The notes under the pieces were generated by a model that did no database searches, was not told the DNA's origin, and saw only the letters and a program-made list of their open reading frames with translations. Shown here piece after piece: positions 15,816 through 24,399 of a stretch of 54,166 nucleotides of DNA. The stretch is from Methanobacterium sp. UBA279 (GTDB taxonomy: Archaea; Methanobacteriota; Methanobacteria; Methanobacteriales; Methanobacteriaceae), in contig DAQK01000001.1 of NCBI GenBank assembly GCA_002502855.1, positions 121,098-175,263 of the forward strand. Reading direction: 5' to 3'. Each line of letters opens with the position of its first letter. The stretch's first letter is position 1. A program made the position numbers and the translations under genes.

Positions 15816-16376
15816 TTATTTATCCTTTTCAAAGGTTATAAAACCAGTTTCAAGATTCTCCATTTCTTCTGTTGTTAATTTGCTGGCCACTGCATCCTCA
15901 TCTTCTATGAGGCTATGTCCGAAGGGGTCTTCAATTATTAAAGTAACTGTTTTATCCCCATTTGCGATTTCTCCCATCCCTTCCAGGATTTTAGCCGCGT
16001 TATCCTTCGTTGTTTCATCTTCTACCCAGCTTAAGGCCGTTTGAACTGCTTTCTGGAATCGTTCCAGGATCCCTTCCACGTTGGAGACGAATCCCTGAGA
16101 CTGTGGCCCGGGCTCGACTTTAAGACCTAACTCGGGTATGGTGACTGTGGCCGATTGTGATTTAACCACCCGCACGTTCATCTTATCCTTATTTACTTTT
16201 AATTCGTATTTCACTGGTTCTTTAGCTTCCAGGCAGATGACATCAGAGTGTTTAAATCCGCATTCTGTGCATAAAACTGTGGATTCCATAACCTCTCCAA
16301 AATAGGGTATCTTTTCCGTTTTGGTCTTCATCTCCAGGGATCCTTCAACTTTACACACGGGACAGTCTGCTTTCAA
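15816..16376 (-). CDS. ZPR1-related zinc-finger protein
   Basis: 186 aa. N-terminal zinc ribbon DCPVC...LCTECGFKHSD (two CxxC pairs), followed by the ZPR1-type beta-rich domain (GLKVEPGPQSQGFVSNVEGILERF, then IEDPFGHSLI). Eukaryotic ZPR1 binds elongation factor 1A; archaeal single-domain homologues are presumed to act similarly as EF1A chaperones or regulators, which is untested here. Complete length for the archaeal form. Monocistronic, convergent with the histone-like gene. Confidence 0.9.
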   Translation of the reverse strand: MKADCPVCKVEGSLEMKTKTEKIPYFGEVMESTVLCTECGFKHSDVICLEAKEPVKYELKVNKDKMNVRVVKSQSATVTIPELGLKVEPGPQSQGFVSNVEGILERFQKAVQTALSWVEDETTKDNAAKILEGMGEIANGDKTVTLIIEDPFGHSLIEDEDAVASKLTTEEMENLETGFITFEKDK

Positions 16377-16511
16377 GGTAAATCAAACTCCACTAAAATA
16401 AATTTTCAGTAATTAATCTGGAAAATAATTAGTCTGGAAAAGGAAATATAAATTTTTTAAGAAATATAATTTATCCAAAAAAAACAAGTAAGAAAATTAC
16501 CTCTCAATTAA

Positions 16512-17477
16512 TTATTTCTCATCCTTATCCTTCTTATACAGAAAACCTTGCTTGTCCAGGTCGTTTATCATCTTATTCAGGGTTTCCTTATCTGGTGCGC
16601 ATATTTTATGGCTGTGGATGTTGTTTGAAAGATGGTAGAGGTTGTCCAGGTCCTTTTTTCGCTGGGGGTTTTCATTTAAACGTTTGATGAATCTCTTGGC
16701 CTCCACCGGGTCGTAGACGTTAACCCTTCTTTTGAGGGGTTCCCCGAATCCAGGAAGGTAGTAGGTTACATCCACCAGCCTTCCCCCGTATTTATCTATG
16801 ATTATATTGGTAATTTTCTCCAAGTCGTCCACTGAGTTTTTAAAGAGAAGGTTTTTACAGATCTGCTTGATCAGGCTGAGCATTCTCTTGATGGTGCTGT
16901 CGATTTCCAGGTTATTTATCACCGGGATGTTATGTTCAACCGCCTGCTTGACCAGGTAGTTGTTGATGATCCTGTTTTCCTTGAAGTATTCCAGGTGTTT
17001 ACCACCACGTTTTATGGCCATGGCCCTTTTTACGAACCTTTCTTTATGGATCTCTTCATCGGTGGTGAGTACGAAGAAGTGGATGTATGCATCGTCTTTA
17101 AATTTATCGATATTCAGTAAGCCAGGGACCAGATGCACACCCTCGATAACCACATCGTCGGAGTCGTTAACCGCCCGGGTTATAACCTTCTCAATAGCAG
17201 GTATAACAAAAGAAGCGTGTTCTTCAAAACCAGCGCTGATTAAACTATCACCATTTCCTTCAAAGCGGTGCTTATCTCTGATGGTGACATAGGCATCGAA
17301 TGAAGATTTGTGCAGTGCAGGGGCGTATTCCGGGCCGATTATCCCCCTGACGATCTCCCGGATAAAATCAGTTTCAATGATGTGGGTGATGCCCAGTGTT
17401 TTGGCGAGCTCTGAAGCTATAGTGGACTTACCAATTCCAGAAGCACTGCCTACTAATATCACGTATGGTTTTTTCAA
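16512..17477 (-). CDS. 2-phosphoglycerate kinase
   Basis: 321 aa. P-loop GSASGIGKST at residues 10-19 and a kinase domain to about 210, then a helical C-terminal part. Matches the archaeal 2-phosphoglycerate kinase family, which makes 2,3-diphosphoglycerate, the precursor of cyclic 2,3-DPG, a thermoprotectant and phosphate store in Methanobacteriales. The partner cyclase gene is not in the window. An N-terminal ATP-cone, present in some relatives, is absent; the characterised Methanothermus enzyme is of similar length. Lies upstream of the ZPR1 gene on the same strand with a 135-base gap. Confidence 0.8.
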   Translation of the reverse strand: MKKPYVILVGSASGIGKSTIASELAKTLGITHIIETDFIREIVRGIIGPEYAPALHKSSFDAYVTIRDKHRFEGNGDSLISAGFEEHASFVIPAIEKVITRAVNDSDDVVIEGVHLVPGLLNIDKFKDDAYIHFFVLTTDEEIHKERFVKRAMAIKRGGKHLEYFKENRIINNYLVKQAVEHNIPVINNLEIDSTIKRMLSLIKQICKNLLFKNSVDDLEKITNIIIDKYGGRLVDVTYYLPGFGEPLKRRVNVYDPVEAKRFIKRLNENPQRKKDLDNLYHLSNNIHSHKICAPDKETLNKMINDLDKQGFLYKKDKDEK

Positions 17478-17699
17478 GGAGAATCAACTCCAAATTACAA
17501 ACAAAAGATTTAACGCCCAATGGTTCTTTTAAACCAGTACAAGTTTTTTTTTAAACCCTGATTGGATAATTTAGTTTAACCCGTTGGATAATGTTTTTAA
17601 TGGTAATTATATTGTTATAACCGTAATGTAAAATGGTTACAATACCTATTTTTTTAAGGTTGAGAATATTACTATCCTGTGAATGGTTGTTATAATCGG

Positions 17700-18047
17700 T
17701 TAGGTTAAGAAGTCGATTATCCGTTCAGCACTTCTTCTCATTTCGATCCTGATTAACCCCAAATTGATGTCTATATCAGATATAACTACCAGTATACCTT
17801 CACCTGCATCGATCATGAGTGTTTTACCCTTATTCCCCTCAATCATTACCTGTTGTAATGGTTCATGTTTCATTTCCTCTGCAGATCTCTCCGCAGTACC
17901 AAATACTGCAGATGCCATGGCGGCTACCAGTTCAGAGTCTATATCTCCGGGTACTTCGCTTTCGATGATTAAACCGTCTTTTCCTACCACTAGAGATCCG
18001 TTTACCCCATTGATCCTGCCTAAGTCTTTAAGTACTCTATCTATCAT
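17700..18047 (-). CDS. Single-domain roadblock/LC7 protein
   Basis: 115 aa, one complete roadblock domain: MIDRVLKDLG, GVNGSLVVGKDGLIIES, a central helix (LVAAMASAVFGTAERSAEEM), GKTLMIDAGEGILVVIS and a final helix (RRSAERIIDF). The start is the ATG at 18047, preceded by GGAGGG; a longer frame to 18131 would translate through repeated leader DNA. Roadblock proteins such as MglB regulate small GTPases or form scaffolds. Divergent from the DUF1611-SepF-MinD cluster and probably functionally linked to it by position. Two 26 bp repeats sit in its leader. Confidence 0.88.
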   Translation of the reverse strand: MIDRVLKDLGRINGVNGSLVVGKDGLIIESEVPGDIDSELVAAMASAVFGTAERSAEEMKHEPLQQVMIEGNKGKTLMIDAGEGILVVISDIDINLGLIRIEMRRSAERIIDFLT

Positions 18048-18057
18048 ACTATCCCTC

Positions 18058-18109
18058 CACACTACAATTGGATTCCACCCAATCACACTACAATTGAGTT
18101 CTACCCAAT
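18058..18109. repeat. 2 x 26 bp tandem repeat in a divergent promoter
   Basis: Two abutting 26 bp copies (18058-18083 and 18084-18109) starting CACACTACAATTG and ending CCCAAT, with four mismatches. Read on the minus strand each contains an inverted repeat ATTGG...CCAAT (exact in one, ATTG...CAAT in the other). They lie between a TATA-like TATATA (18111-18117) and the roadblock gene's ribosome binding site, a position suited to an operator. Confidence 0.8.
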
Positions 18110-18192
18110 AGTATATATCATGGTTTAACATTTATTAAATAAATAGATAATGAATATTCCTATGATATTTCACTAATGACAGGAGTGATTTT

Positions 18193-19245
18193 TTGTATTT
18201 TGTAAATTCTGTGAAAGACCTCCAAGATCTTAATCCGTTTATAATAATTGGTTGCGGCGGAGGAGGTGAAAAATTTGCTAATTTTGAAGGGGTTCAAGCT
18301 GTAGGTTTTATAGATGATGATAAAGCAAAACAAGGCAGGGAATTTTGTAATAGTAGCATATATTCAGATTTAGATGATTTAATTCAGGATACTGAAGCCC
18401 GGAGCATTGCTATAATGCTCCCCATAGGAGCTGAAGGTGCAGCACTTAAATACGCTGTCCAGGCACTGGACAAAGGTAAGAACGTGGTTACTTCCTTCAG
18501 ATCTCTACCACTATCCACCAATTCTTCTCTTTTAAAGTTTGCACAGGAGAAAAATGTGGTTATCAAGGAGATCAGTCCCCGGTTAGATGTTATAAAGAAT
18601 ATATTTGGGAATGCACCACCAAAATGCACTGAAACATTACCTAAACTAAATTACAAACCAGGAACACCTGTGATATTTGTGGGAGGGACTTCCCAGGAAT
18701 GTGGTAAAAGAACTACCACCAGGATGCTGGGTAAAGCAGCCCAGGACGTGGGTATGAATCCGGCAATAATATCAACCGATGAGATGGGGCTGGAACAACC
18801 AGTCGACCTGAATTTCAGGGCGGGAAGCCTTTCTGTGATGGATGTGGCGTCTGCAGTGATGGGGGCCATAAAACATCTAGAAGAACAGAAGGATCCGGAT
18901 ATAGTATTGGTGGAAGGACAATCCAGCCTGACTGAAAGGGGTAATCCACATCCCCGGGGTTTATCAGCAGCTATAATGGTAGGGGCTCAACCAGACTTCA
19001 CCGTGGTATGCCACCGGCCCAACCACCCCTACAGGGAGCCATTAGGGATTGAATATGAGGTGAAGGCTATAGAAGCTGTGGAACCCACCAAGGTAGTGGG
19101 AATATCCTTAAACCTGAGAAATGTTGAAAATAAGGATGTATTAATGGATTTTGAGGAAAAATATAATCTCCCCACAGTGGACATTAAAAATGGCGGAGCA
19201 TCAAGATTGTTGGAAGTAATTAACGATCACATAAGGAAGTTATAA
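18193..19245 (+). CDS. DUF1611 family P-loop protein
   Basis: 350 aa. N-terminal Rossmann-like half (IIIGCGGGGEKFANF) and C-terminal P-loop half with FVGGTSQECGKRTTTRML, where GTSQECGKRTT is a Walker A variant, followed by ISTDEMGLEQ and LVEGQSSL. DUF1611 proteins are putative nucleotide-binding enzymes related to dethiobiotin synthetase or MinD-like folds; some members are implicated in dipeptide epimerase or ligase neighbourhoods. TTG start eight bases after AGGAGTGAT. It ends two bases before sepF, so the two are co-transcribed. Its role beside division genes is unknown. Confidence 0.8.
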   Translation: MYFVNSVKDLQDLNPFIIIGCGGGGEKFANFEGVQAVGFIDDDKAKQGREFCNSSIYSDLDDLIQDTEARSIAIMLPIGAEGAALKYAVQALDKGKNVVTSFRSLPLSTNSSLLKFAQEKNVVIKEISPRLDVIKNIFGNAPPKCTETLPKLNYKPGTPVIFVGGTSQECGKRTTTRMLGKAAQDVGMNPAIISTDEMGLEQPVDLNFRAGSLSVMDVASAVMGAIKHLEEQKDPDIVLVEGQSSLTERGNPHPRGLSAAIMVGAQPDFTVVCHRPNHPYREPLGIEYEVKAIEAVEPTKVVGISLNLRNVENKDVLMDFEEKYNLPTVDIKNGGASRLLEVINDHIRKL

Positions 19246-19247
19246 AA

Positions 19248-19601
19248 ATGAAGGATATAATGGATAGTCTAAAGAAAAATCTCGGATTGGAAGAAACCAG
19301 ACAGAAAGAGGACCAGGAAACAATAATCATACCGGAACAATCTTTCTATGAAATAATATTGACGAAGGTAAACAATTTAGACGATTTCATTGATGCACTG
19401 CAACAGATCGAAGAGGAGAAAAATCCCATAATAATGGATCTGACCAACTTCGAAAAGAACGTTCCAGAAGATTTCCAAGTAGCCGGGGAAAAATTGAAGG
19501 CTTTCAGGGATAGCACTGGTGGTGAGGCAATATTACTGTGTAAAAACGGTAAAAATGTGATTATTGTCACCCCTCCAGAGATAAAATTGATAAAAAAGTG
19601 A
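19248..19601 (+). CDS. sepF: Archaeal SepF, FtsZ membrane anchor
   Basis: 117 aa. An N-terminal amphipathic helix (MKDIMDSLKKNLGLEE) suits membrane targeting, followed by the SepF/DUF552 alpha-beta domain: ILTKVNNLDDFIDAL, NPIIMDLTNFEKN, GEAILLCKNGKNVIIVTP. In archaea SepF dimers tether FtsZ to the membrane, shown in Haloferax and Methanobrevibacter. It follows the DUF1611 gene by two bases. ftsZ itself is not in the window. Normal length. Confidence 0.88.
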   Translation: MKDIMDSLKKNLGLEETRQKEDQETIIIPEQSFYEIILTKVNNLDDFIDALQQIEEEKNPIIMDLTNFEKNVPEDFQVAGEKLKAFRDSTGGEAILLCKNGKNVIIVTPPEIKLIKK

Positions 19602-19737
19602 AATTCTTACCAGAAATAGAACCGGGATAAAATTGATAGTGTGGTAATTAGTATAATTGCCATAGGGAAAAGAATATTAAGTTAGTGTAGTAATTTATAA
19701 ATAAGGGACTTACTTACTATAGATCGAGGGAAGATAA

Positions 19738-20970
19738 ATGGACGTGCCCATTACCAAACCTTCACTGGTTTCATATGCCGATGATCTGGACTTTGCACAG
19801 CTATTGGAGAAGCTGTTGAAGGAAGGACATAATGGATTTATGAGGATAACTCATGGTGCAGATGAAGGCTTCATCATATTCAAGGATGGAAGGCAAGTAG
19901 CTGCAGAATATGGTAGATTTTCCAGATCAGAGGCTATAGAAAATATCACATCTGCCGTGGAAAATAGGGGCACAGTTATTGAAGTATTTGACCTGAAAAA
20001 ATCCCACATAGACTACATCATCGACGTTAACAAACCATTTTTACTGGAAGCAGACTACGATGTCTACAAAATAATAGACGAACTCAAAGGTACAGGCACG
20101 GCAAAGGAGCTAGAATCATCTGTTCCTGAGCCAGAACCACTCTCGGAACCTGAGCCAGAATCAGTCCCGGAACCCGAGTCGGAACCAGTTACAGAATCTG
20201 AGCCGGAGCCAGAGATGGAACCTGAAGTTGGACCTGAATCTGAACCAGAACCTGAGCCTGGAACCGAACCTGAACTAGAGCCAGTACCAGGGACTGAAAC
20301 AGAACCCACCAAAGAAACCGAGCCAGTTTCAGAACCTGAAGTAGAAGCAGAAACTACCACAGAAACTGAGTCAGAACCAAAGAAAACTCATTCAGTAGCT
20401 GACTACATTACTACAGCACAGAATTCAGTCCAGCCAGCTTCAAAAGATCAATCCACAGATCAAACTCCCATATCAAGGGAAGAACTTCGGGAGCAATTAA
20501 AAACCGTCCAAACCGAAACAGCCAGTGAAGTTGAACCAGAAGAAGCGGTTAAATCGGAACCAATGGATCGTTCCAAACTCCTCGAAAAGTATGGTATTAA
20601 GGAGATGAACGAGGACGATGTTGATGATATTCTTGATGATTACAAAGGAGGTTCATTGAACGAGGATGATGTGGAGAAGATAGAACTAACTCTCATGAAT
20701 AAAATAAAGAAATCTATATTCGGTATCCCAAAAATTAAGAGTACAGAGGTTATGGTTTTCCTTGATAATACATCAGATCTTTCCGGGTACATAAACATCA
20801 TCCTAGAATACGAAGGGAAGGGATTGCTTTCCCGGTTGATGGGTGAATCGAAAGATATCGATAATTTAAGAAGGCAAGTTATAAATATTGTGCAGATAGA
20901 AATTAAAAAGAGTTTCAGAAAATATCCTGAAATAGTGGATAAATTTAACATAAATGTGGATATAAGTTAG
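19738..20970 (+). CDS. DUF2226-type protein with Glu/Pro repeat linker
   Basis: 410 aa. The N-terminal domain (residues ~1-120; GHNGFMRITHGADEGFIIFKDG) resembles DUF2226/DUF4388-like modules found in gliding, motility and signalling proteins. Residues ~125-215 are an EPEPE-type repeat linker. A short helical motif (LLEKYGIKEMNEDDVDDIL) follows, then a C-terminal alpha/beta domain (IKSTEVMVFLDNTSD, ending VDKFNINVDIS). It ends 17 bases before the first minD gene and is probably co-transcribed. The general architecture (globular domain, acidic linker, globular domain) matches the 431 aa roadblock protein at 6540-7835. Function unknown; scaffold or polarity role inferred. Confidence 0.7.
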   Translation: MDVPITKPSLVSYADDLDFAQLLEKLLKEGHNGFMRITHGADEGFIIFKDGRQVAAEYGRFSRSEAIENITSAVENRGTVIEVFDLKKSHIDYIIDVNKPFLLEADYDVYKIIDELKGTGTAKELESSVPEPEPLSEPEPESVPEPESEPVTESEPEPEMEPEVGPESEPEPEPGTEPELEPVPGTETEPTKETEPVSEPEVEAETTTETESEPKKTHSVADYITTAQNSVQPASKDQSTDQTPISREELREQLKTVQTETASEVEPEEAVKSEPMDRSKLLEKYGIKEMNEDDVDDILDDYKGGSLNEDDVEKIELTLMNKIKKSIFGIPKIKSTEVMVFLDNTSDLSGYINIILEYEGKGLLSRLMGESKDIDNLRRQVINIVQIEIKKSFRKYPEIVDKFNINVDIS

Positions 20971-20987
20971 GTAGGAGGAATGTTAGT

Positions 20988-21767
20988 TTGACAAGAGTTA
21001 TAGTAGTTGCTTCTGGAAAGGGGGGTGTGGGAAAAACCACGATAACTGCTAATCTGGGAGTGGCTTTGTCAACTTATGGAGAAGAAACTTTAGTTTTAGA
21101 CGCTGATGTGGCTATGGCCAATCTTGAACTGATTTTAGGAATGGAAGGTAAATCAGTAACCCTGCACGATGTACTATCCGGTGATGCGTCCATAGAAGAT
21201 GCCATATACGAAGGTCCTGGTGGTGTGAAGGTTGTCCCAGCCGGAATATCTCTAGAAGGCCTGCGGAAGATTAAACTGGACAGATTAGAGGATGCATTGG
21301 AGACACTGGTACATAATATCGATATCCTCTTAATAGATGCCCCCGCAGGATTGGAGAAGGATACACTGGCATCTATAGCCGCGGCGCAGGAGATGATCCT
21401 GGTAACCACGCCAGAAGTCCCGTCCATCAGCGACGCCCTTAAGACCAAGATAATAGCCAATAAACTGGGAGTGGACATAATAGGGGTGGTAATAAACAGG
21501 GAACTTCACGATAAAACATTCCTAACCATAAACGAGATAGAAACCATACTGGAAGTACCAGTAATTGCAGTCATACCGGATGATCCCGAAGTAAGCAGAG
21601 CAGCAGCCTTCGGAGAGCCACTAATAGTTAAAAATCCCAAGTCACCCACCAGCAATGCCATAATGCAGCTGGGCGCTGATTTAATTGGTGAACAGTATCA
21701 GCCAATTGAACCAGATAAGAAGGGTGTCATTGCCAAATTAGTGGAAGGCCTTTTAGGCCGCCGGTAA
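20988..21767 (+). CDS. minD: MinD-family ATPase 1
   Basis: 259 aa. Deviant Walker A GKGGVGKTT (residues ~10-18), switch I DADVAMANLE, Walker B LLIDAPAG, and a C-terminal amphipathic end (VIAKLVEGLLGRR) like the MinD membrane-targeting sequence. ATP-dependent dimerisation and membrane binding are expected; archaeal MinD proteins position motility or division structures. TTG start after a GGAGG site. Sits between the DUF2226 gene and a second minD. No MinC or MinE is seen, as usual in archaea. Confidence 0.92.
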   Translation: MTRVIVVASGKGGVGKTTITANLGVALSTYGEETLVLDADVAMANLELILGMEGKSVTLHDVLSGDASIEDAIYEGPGGVKVVPAGISLEGLRKIKLDRLEDALETLVHNIDILLIDAPAGLEKDTLASIAAAQEMILVTTPEVPSISDALKTKIIANKLGVDIIGVVINRELHDKTFLTINEIETILEVPVIAVIPDDPEVSRAAAFGEPLIVKNPKSPTSNAIMQLGADLIGEQYQPIEPDKKGVIAKLVEGLLGRR

Positions 21768-21800
21768 ATTAAAATAAAACTAATTACATAATAGGATACG

Positions 21801-22595
21801 ATGTCTAGATTTATAGCCATAGCTTCTGGGAAGGGGGGAGTGGGCAGGACTTCTTTAACTTTTAATCTAGGAGTGGCCATGTCCCTCTTCGGTGAGAAGA
21901 TAGTGATGCTGGATCTGGATCTACTCATGGCCAACCTCGATGTAATAACTGGCCTGTTAAATCCCGACGTCACCCTACACGATGTCCTGGTTCGTGATCA
22001 GTCAATAGAAGACTGTGTATATGAAATAGAAAATGATATAAGGGTAATTCCCACGGGCATCCACTTCGAAACACTGAAACACATAAACCCCAACTACATA
22101 TCCTGGAACAAGATCATCCAGGAAGGATCAGAATATGGGGACGTGTTCCTCATGGACATCCCCGCCGGAATCAACGCTAACATCTTCGACGGTCTTCCTG
22201 AAGGTACAGAGGTACTACTTTTAACCAATTCTACCATGCCCTCTGTAGCCGACGCCCTTAAGATTAAAATACTATTCAGTGAGCTGGACATAAATGTTCT
22301 AGGCTTCGTTTTAAACATGTGGTATGATGACAAATTCTTACTATCCCCTAATGAAATAGAAGCCATATTAGAAGTGCCGCTCATGAGCACCATCCCCTAT
22401 GACCGGGAACTGGAACGGGCACTGGCCATGGGCCGGTCCGTGGTTGAGGTCAACCAATCATCACCCACCAGCAACGCCATCATGCAACTGGCGGCTGACC
22501 TGTTAGGTAAAAATTATGAGCCTATAGAACCGGATAAACAGAGCATCCTGAACCGGTTGAAGAAATTCGTAGGATTACTACCTGAAAGTAAATAA
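21801..22595 (+). CDS. minD: MinD-family ATPase 2, P-loop Lys-to-Arg
   Basis: 264 aa paralogue of the preceding gene, 33 bases downstream. The deviant Walker A reads GKGGVGRTS: the signature lysine is kept, but the second, phosphate-binding lysine is replaced by arginine. Switch I DLDLLMANLD and Walker B-like FLMDIPAG are present, as is a C-terminal amphipathic helix (ILNRLKKFVGLL). This suggests altered or absent ATP hydrolysis and a regulatory or heterodimer role with MinD 1. The two share the same SPTSNAIMQL end motif, so they arose by duplication. ATG start. Confidence 0.9.
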   Translation: MSRFIAIASGKGGVGRTSLTFNLGVAMSLFGEKIVMLDLDLLMANLDVITGLLNPDVTLHDVLVRDQSIEDCVYEIENDIRVIPTGIHFETLKHINPNYISWNKIIQEGSEYGDVFLMDIPAGINANIFDGLPEGTEVLLLTNSTMPSVADALKIKILFSELDINVLGFVLNMWYDDKFLLSPNEIEAILEVPLMSTIPYDRELERALAMGRSVVEVNQSSPTSNAIMQLAADLLGKNYEPIEPDKQSILNRLKKFVGLLPESK

Positions 22596-22675
22596 CACTC
22601 CCCCTATTTCTCATAAGTAAACTATTCTACCCGATTCATCCCTTTTAATTGCATAAAGAATTTGATTGATGGATT

Positions 22676-23566
22676 ATGAATACCAACAAAAACTATCCAC
22701 CTGAAGTCGCTGCTTTAGGAACCTGCAACATAGATTTTATAATGAGAGTGCAACGTTTCAGCGAAGCAGATGACGAGGTAGATATAGAGGAACTGAAGAT
22801 ATCCCTGGGAGGTTCCGCATCCAACTTTGCCGTAGGCCTCTCCCGGGCCGGTGTGGATGTGGGGATAATGGCGAGAATTGGTGGTGATGCTTATGGTGAG
22901 TTTGCCAAAATGAAATTGGAAGAGGAAGGTGTTAAAACAGGCAGACTCATAAAATTATCCGGGTCAACTGGACTGGCATTTATATCAGTTGATGGTAAGG
23001 GTGAAAGATCCATCTACATATTCATGGGTGCCAATGCCCGGTTTAAACTCGAAAAGGAAGATATAGAATACATCCAGGGTTCCAAGTTACTCCACGTCAC
23101 CGGTATGTACAAAGAAGTGGTCCACGAGGCAGTTAAACATGCCAAACAGATATCACTCAATCCCGGGACAGTGCTATCCTCCTATGGAATAGAAGACCTA
23201 AAAGATATCATTCCAAAAGTAGATATTCTCTTTTTAAACCAGAAAGAAACAGCACTCCTAACTGGGAAAGGTTTCCATGAGGGCGCTATTGATTTGGTAG
23301 ATATGGGAGTACCTCTGGTGGTGGTAACCTGTGGTAAGAAGGGGGCATGTCTTTACACCCCGGATGAAGTAATATACTCCCCCACATCTGAGGTAGACAC
23401 ACTGGATACCACAGGAGCCGGTGATGCCTTCGCTGCGGGATTCATATCCGGTTATATAAAAAGCGAAGGACTGGATAAGTGTTTAGAGCTGGGAAATAAA
23501 CTGGCCTGCGATTGTATTGGTAAATTAGGAGCAGTTAATCACCACTACCATCCAGACCAAAGATAG
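22676..23566 (+). CDS. PfkB-family carbohydrate/nucleoside kinase
   Basis: 296 aa. N-terminal GTCNIDFIMRV and GGSASNFAVGLSR (substrate region), C-terminal DTTGAGDAFAAGF with the catalytic aspartate and anion hole. Ribokinase-like kinases of methanogens phosphorylate sugars or nucleosides; the substrate cannot be told. Separated from minD 2 by 80 bases, so co-transcription is possible but not certain. The stop codon lies in a 27-28 bp duplication. Confidence 0.88.
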   Translation: MNTNKNYPPEVAALGTCNIDFIMRVQRFSEADDEVDIEELKISLGGSASNFAVGLSRAGVDVGIMARIGGDAYGEFAKMKLEEEGVKTGRLIKLSGSTGLAFISVDGKGERSIYIFMGANARFKLEKEDIEYIQGSKLLHVTGMYKEVVHEAVKHAKQISLNPGTVLSSYGIEDLKDIIPKVDILFLNQKETALLTGKGFHEGAIDLVDMGVPLVVVTCGKKGACLYTPDEVIYSPTSEVDTLDTTGAGDAFAAGFISGYIKSEGLDKCLELGNKLACDCIGKLGAVNHHYHPDQR

Positions 23567-23601
23567 GGAAATCACCATCCCAGATCAGAGATAAGGGATT
23601 C
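23547..23601. repeat. 2 x 27-28 bp tandem repeat at a gene end
   Basis: Unit one (23547-23573) covers the last codons and stop of the PfkB gene; unit two (23574-23601) follows and reaches the stop of the convergent TatD-like gene. Both read ACCATCC.AGA.CA.AGATA.GGGA, with a few substitutions and one insertion. Confidence 0.65.
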
Positions 23602-24355
23602 ATAATTTATAGAACAGTGAAACATTCCCCTGGGACACGTCTTCTATATCTTTATTTTTAAATCCAGCCAGTTTCAGTTCGTGGACTGTTTTAGGTACGG
23701 ATAACGGATCTGAGGGTGAAGAGCTCATATCACTGTCCAGCATGAATCTCTCTGTACCGTATTCATCTAAGAGTTCAACAGCCTCCTGGGGGGTCATCTT
23801 CTGTGGCTGTACAGTGATGCCCCGTAAACCTTTAAAATCAGCAACTAAATCAACTATGGACTTATCCACATGGTCAATCTGGACCAGGGACTGGTCTATA
23901 TGGTCATCAAGGATGGATAATGATTCCCTGGCCACTTCCCTCTTATTAGTCCTGGGTGTGTGTACGATGACCTTCATCTGCAGTTCATCTGCGAGTTTGA
24001 GCTGTTTTATGAAGATGTCTTTCTCTTTTTCTGCTGTAGTCTCCAGGCCTATCTCTCCAATGGCGATGACCTTATCATCTGCAAGTAGGGATGGTAACTC
24101 ATGAAGGACCACCTGATAGTCAGGGGATATGCTACGGGGGTGTATCCCAACGGCACCGTATAGTTTCAAACCGTTATCTGCTGCCCTTTTAAAGTCGTTG
24201 TTCAGGATACGGTGGATGTGGTCTAAAACAACTGCTGAGGTGCTCATCCTCATGGGGTCATGGGCGCAGGTTATGGCCGCTTCTACACCGGCTACTGCCA
24301 TCAACTTGAAGTCCTCATAGGGCCTGCAATCTGCATGTATATGTCCGTCTATCAT
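23600..24355 (-). CDS. TatD-like metal-dependent hydrolase
   Basis: 251 aa TIM-barrel hydrolase. N-terminal MIDGHIHADCR gives the HxH metal site; IGEIGLE holds the bridging glutamate; VHTPR and DHVDK supply further histidines; LDSDMSSSPSDP supplies the C-terminal aspartate. TatD relatives are DNA exonucleases or amidohydrolases; the archaeal branch is uncharacterised. Convergent with PfkB, the two stops about 30 bases apart. ATG start with a TCAGGTGAAAT site upstream. Confidence 0.85.
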   Translation of the reverse strand: MIDGHIHADCRPYEDFKLMAVAGVEAAITCAHDPMRMSTSAVVLDHIHRILNNDFKRAADNGLKLYGAVGIHPRSISPDYQVVLHELPSLLADDKVIAIGEIGLETTAEKEKDIFIKQLKLADELQMKVIVHTPRTNKREVARESLSILDDHIDQSLVQIDHVDKSIVDLVADFKGLRGITVQPQKMTPQEAVELLDEYGTERFMLDSDMSSSPSDPLSVPKTVHELKLAGFKNKDIEDVSQGNVSLFYKL

Positions 24356-24399
24356 TTAATTTCACCTGAAATTGAATTAGTAAGACTTAGAAAATAAAA

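Noticed and set aside
17580..17640. Imperfect palindrome GGTAATTATATTGTTATAACC upstream of 2-phosphoglycerate kinase
   Set aside because: Symmetry is only partial and the region is A/T-rich; chance is likely.
20064..20360. Gly/Ser-rich open frame on the minus strand
   Set aside because: Antisense shadow of the Glu/Pro linker of the DUF2226 protein.
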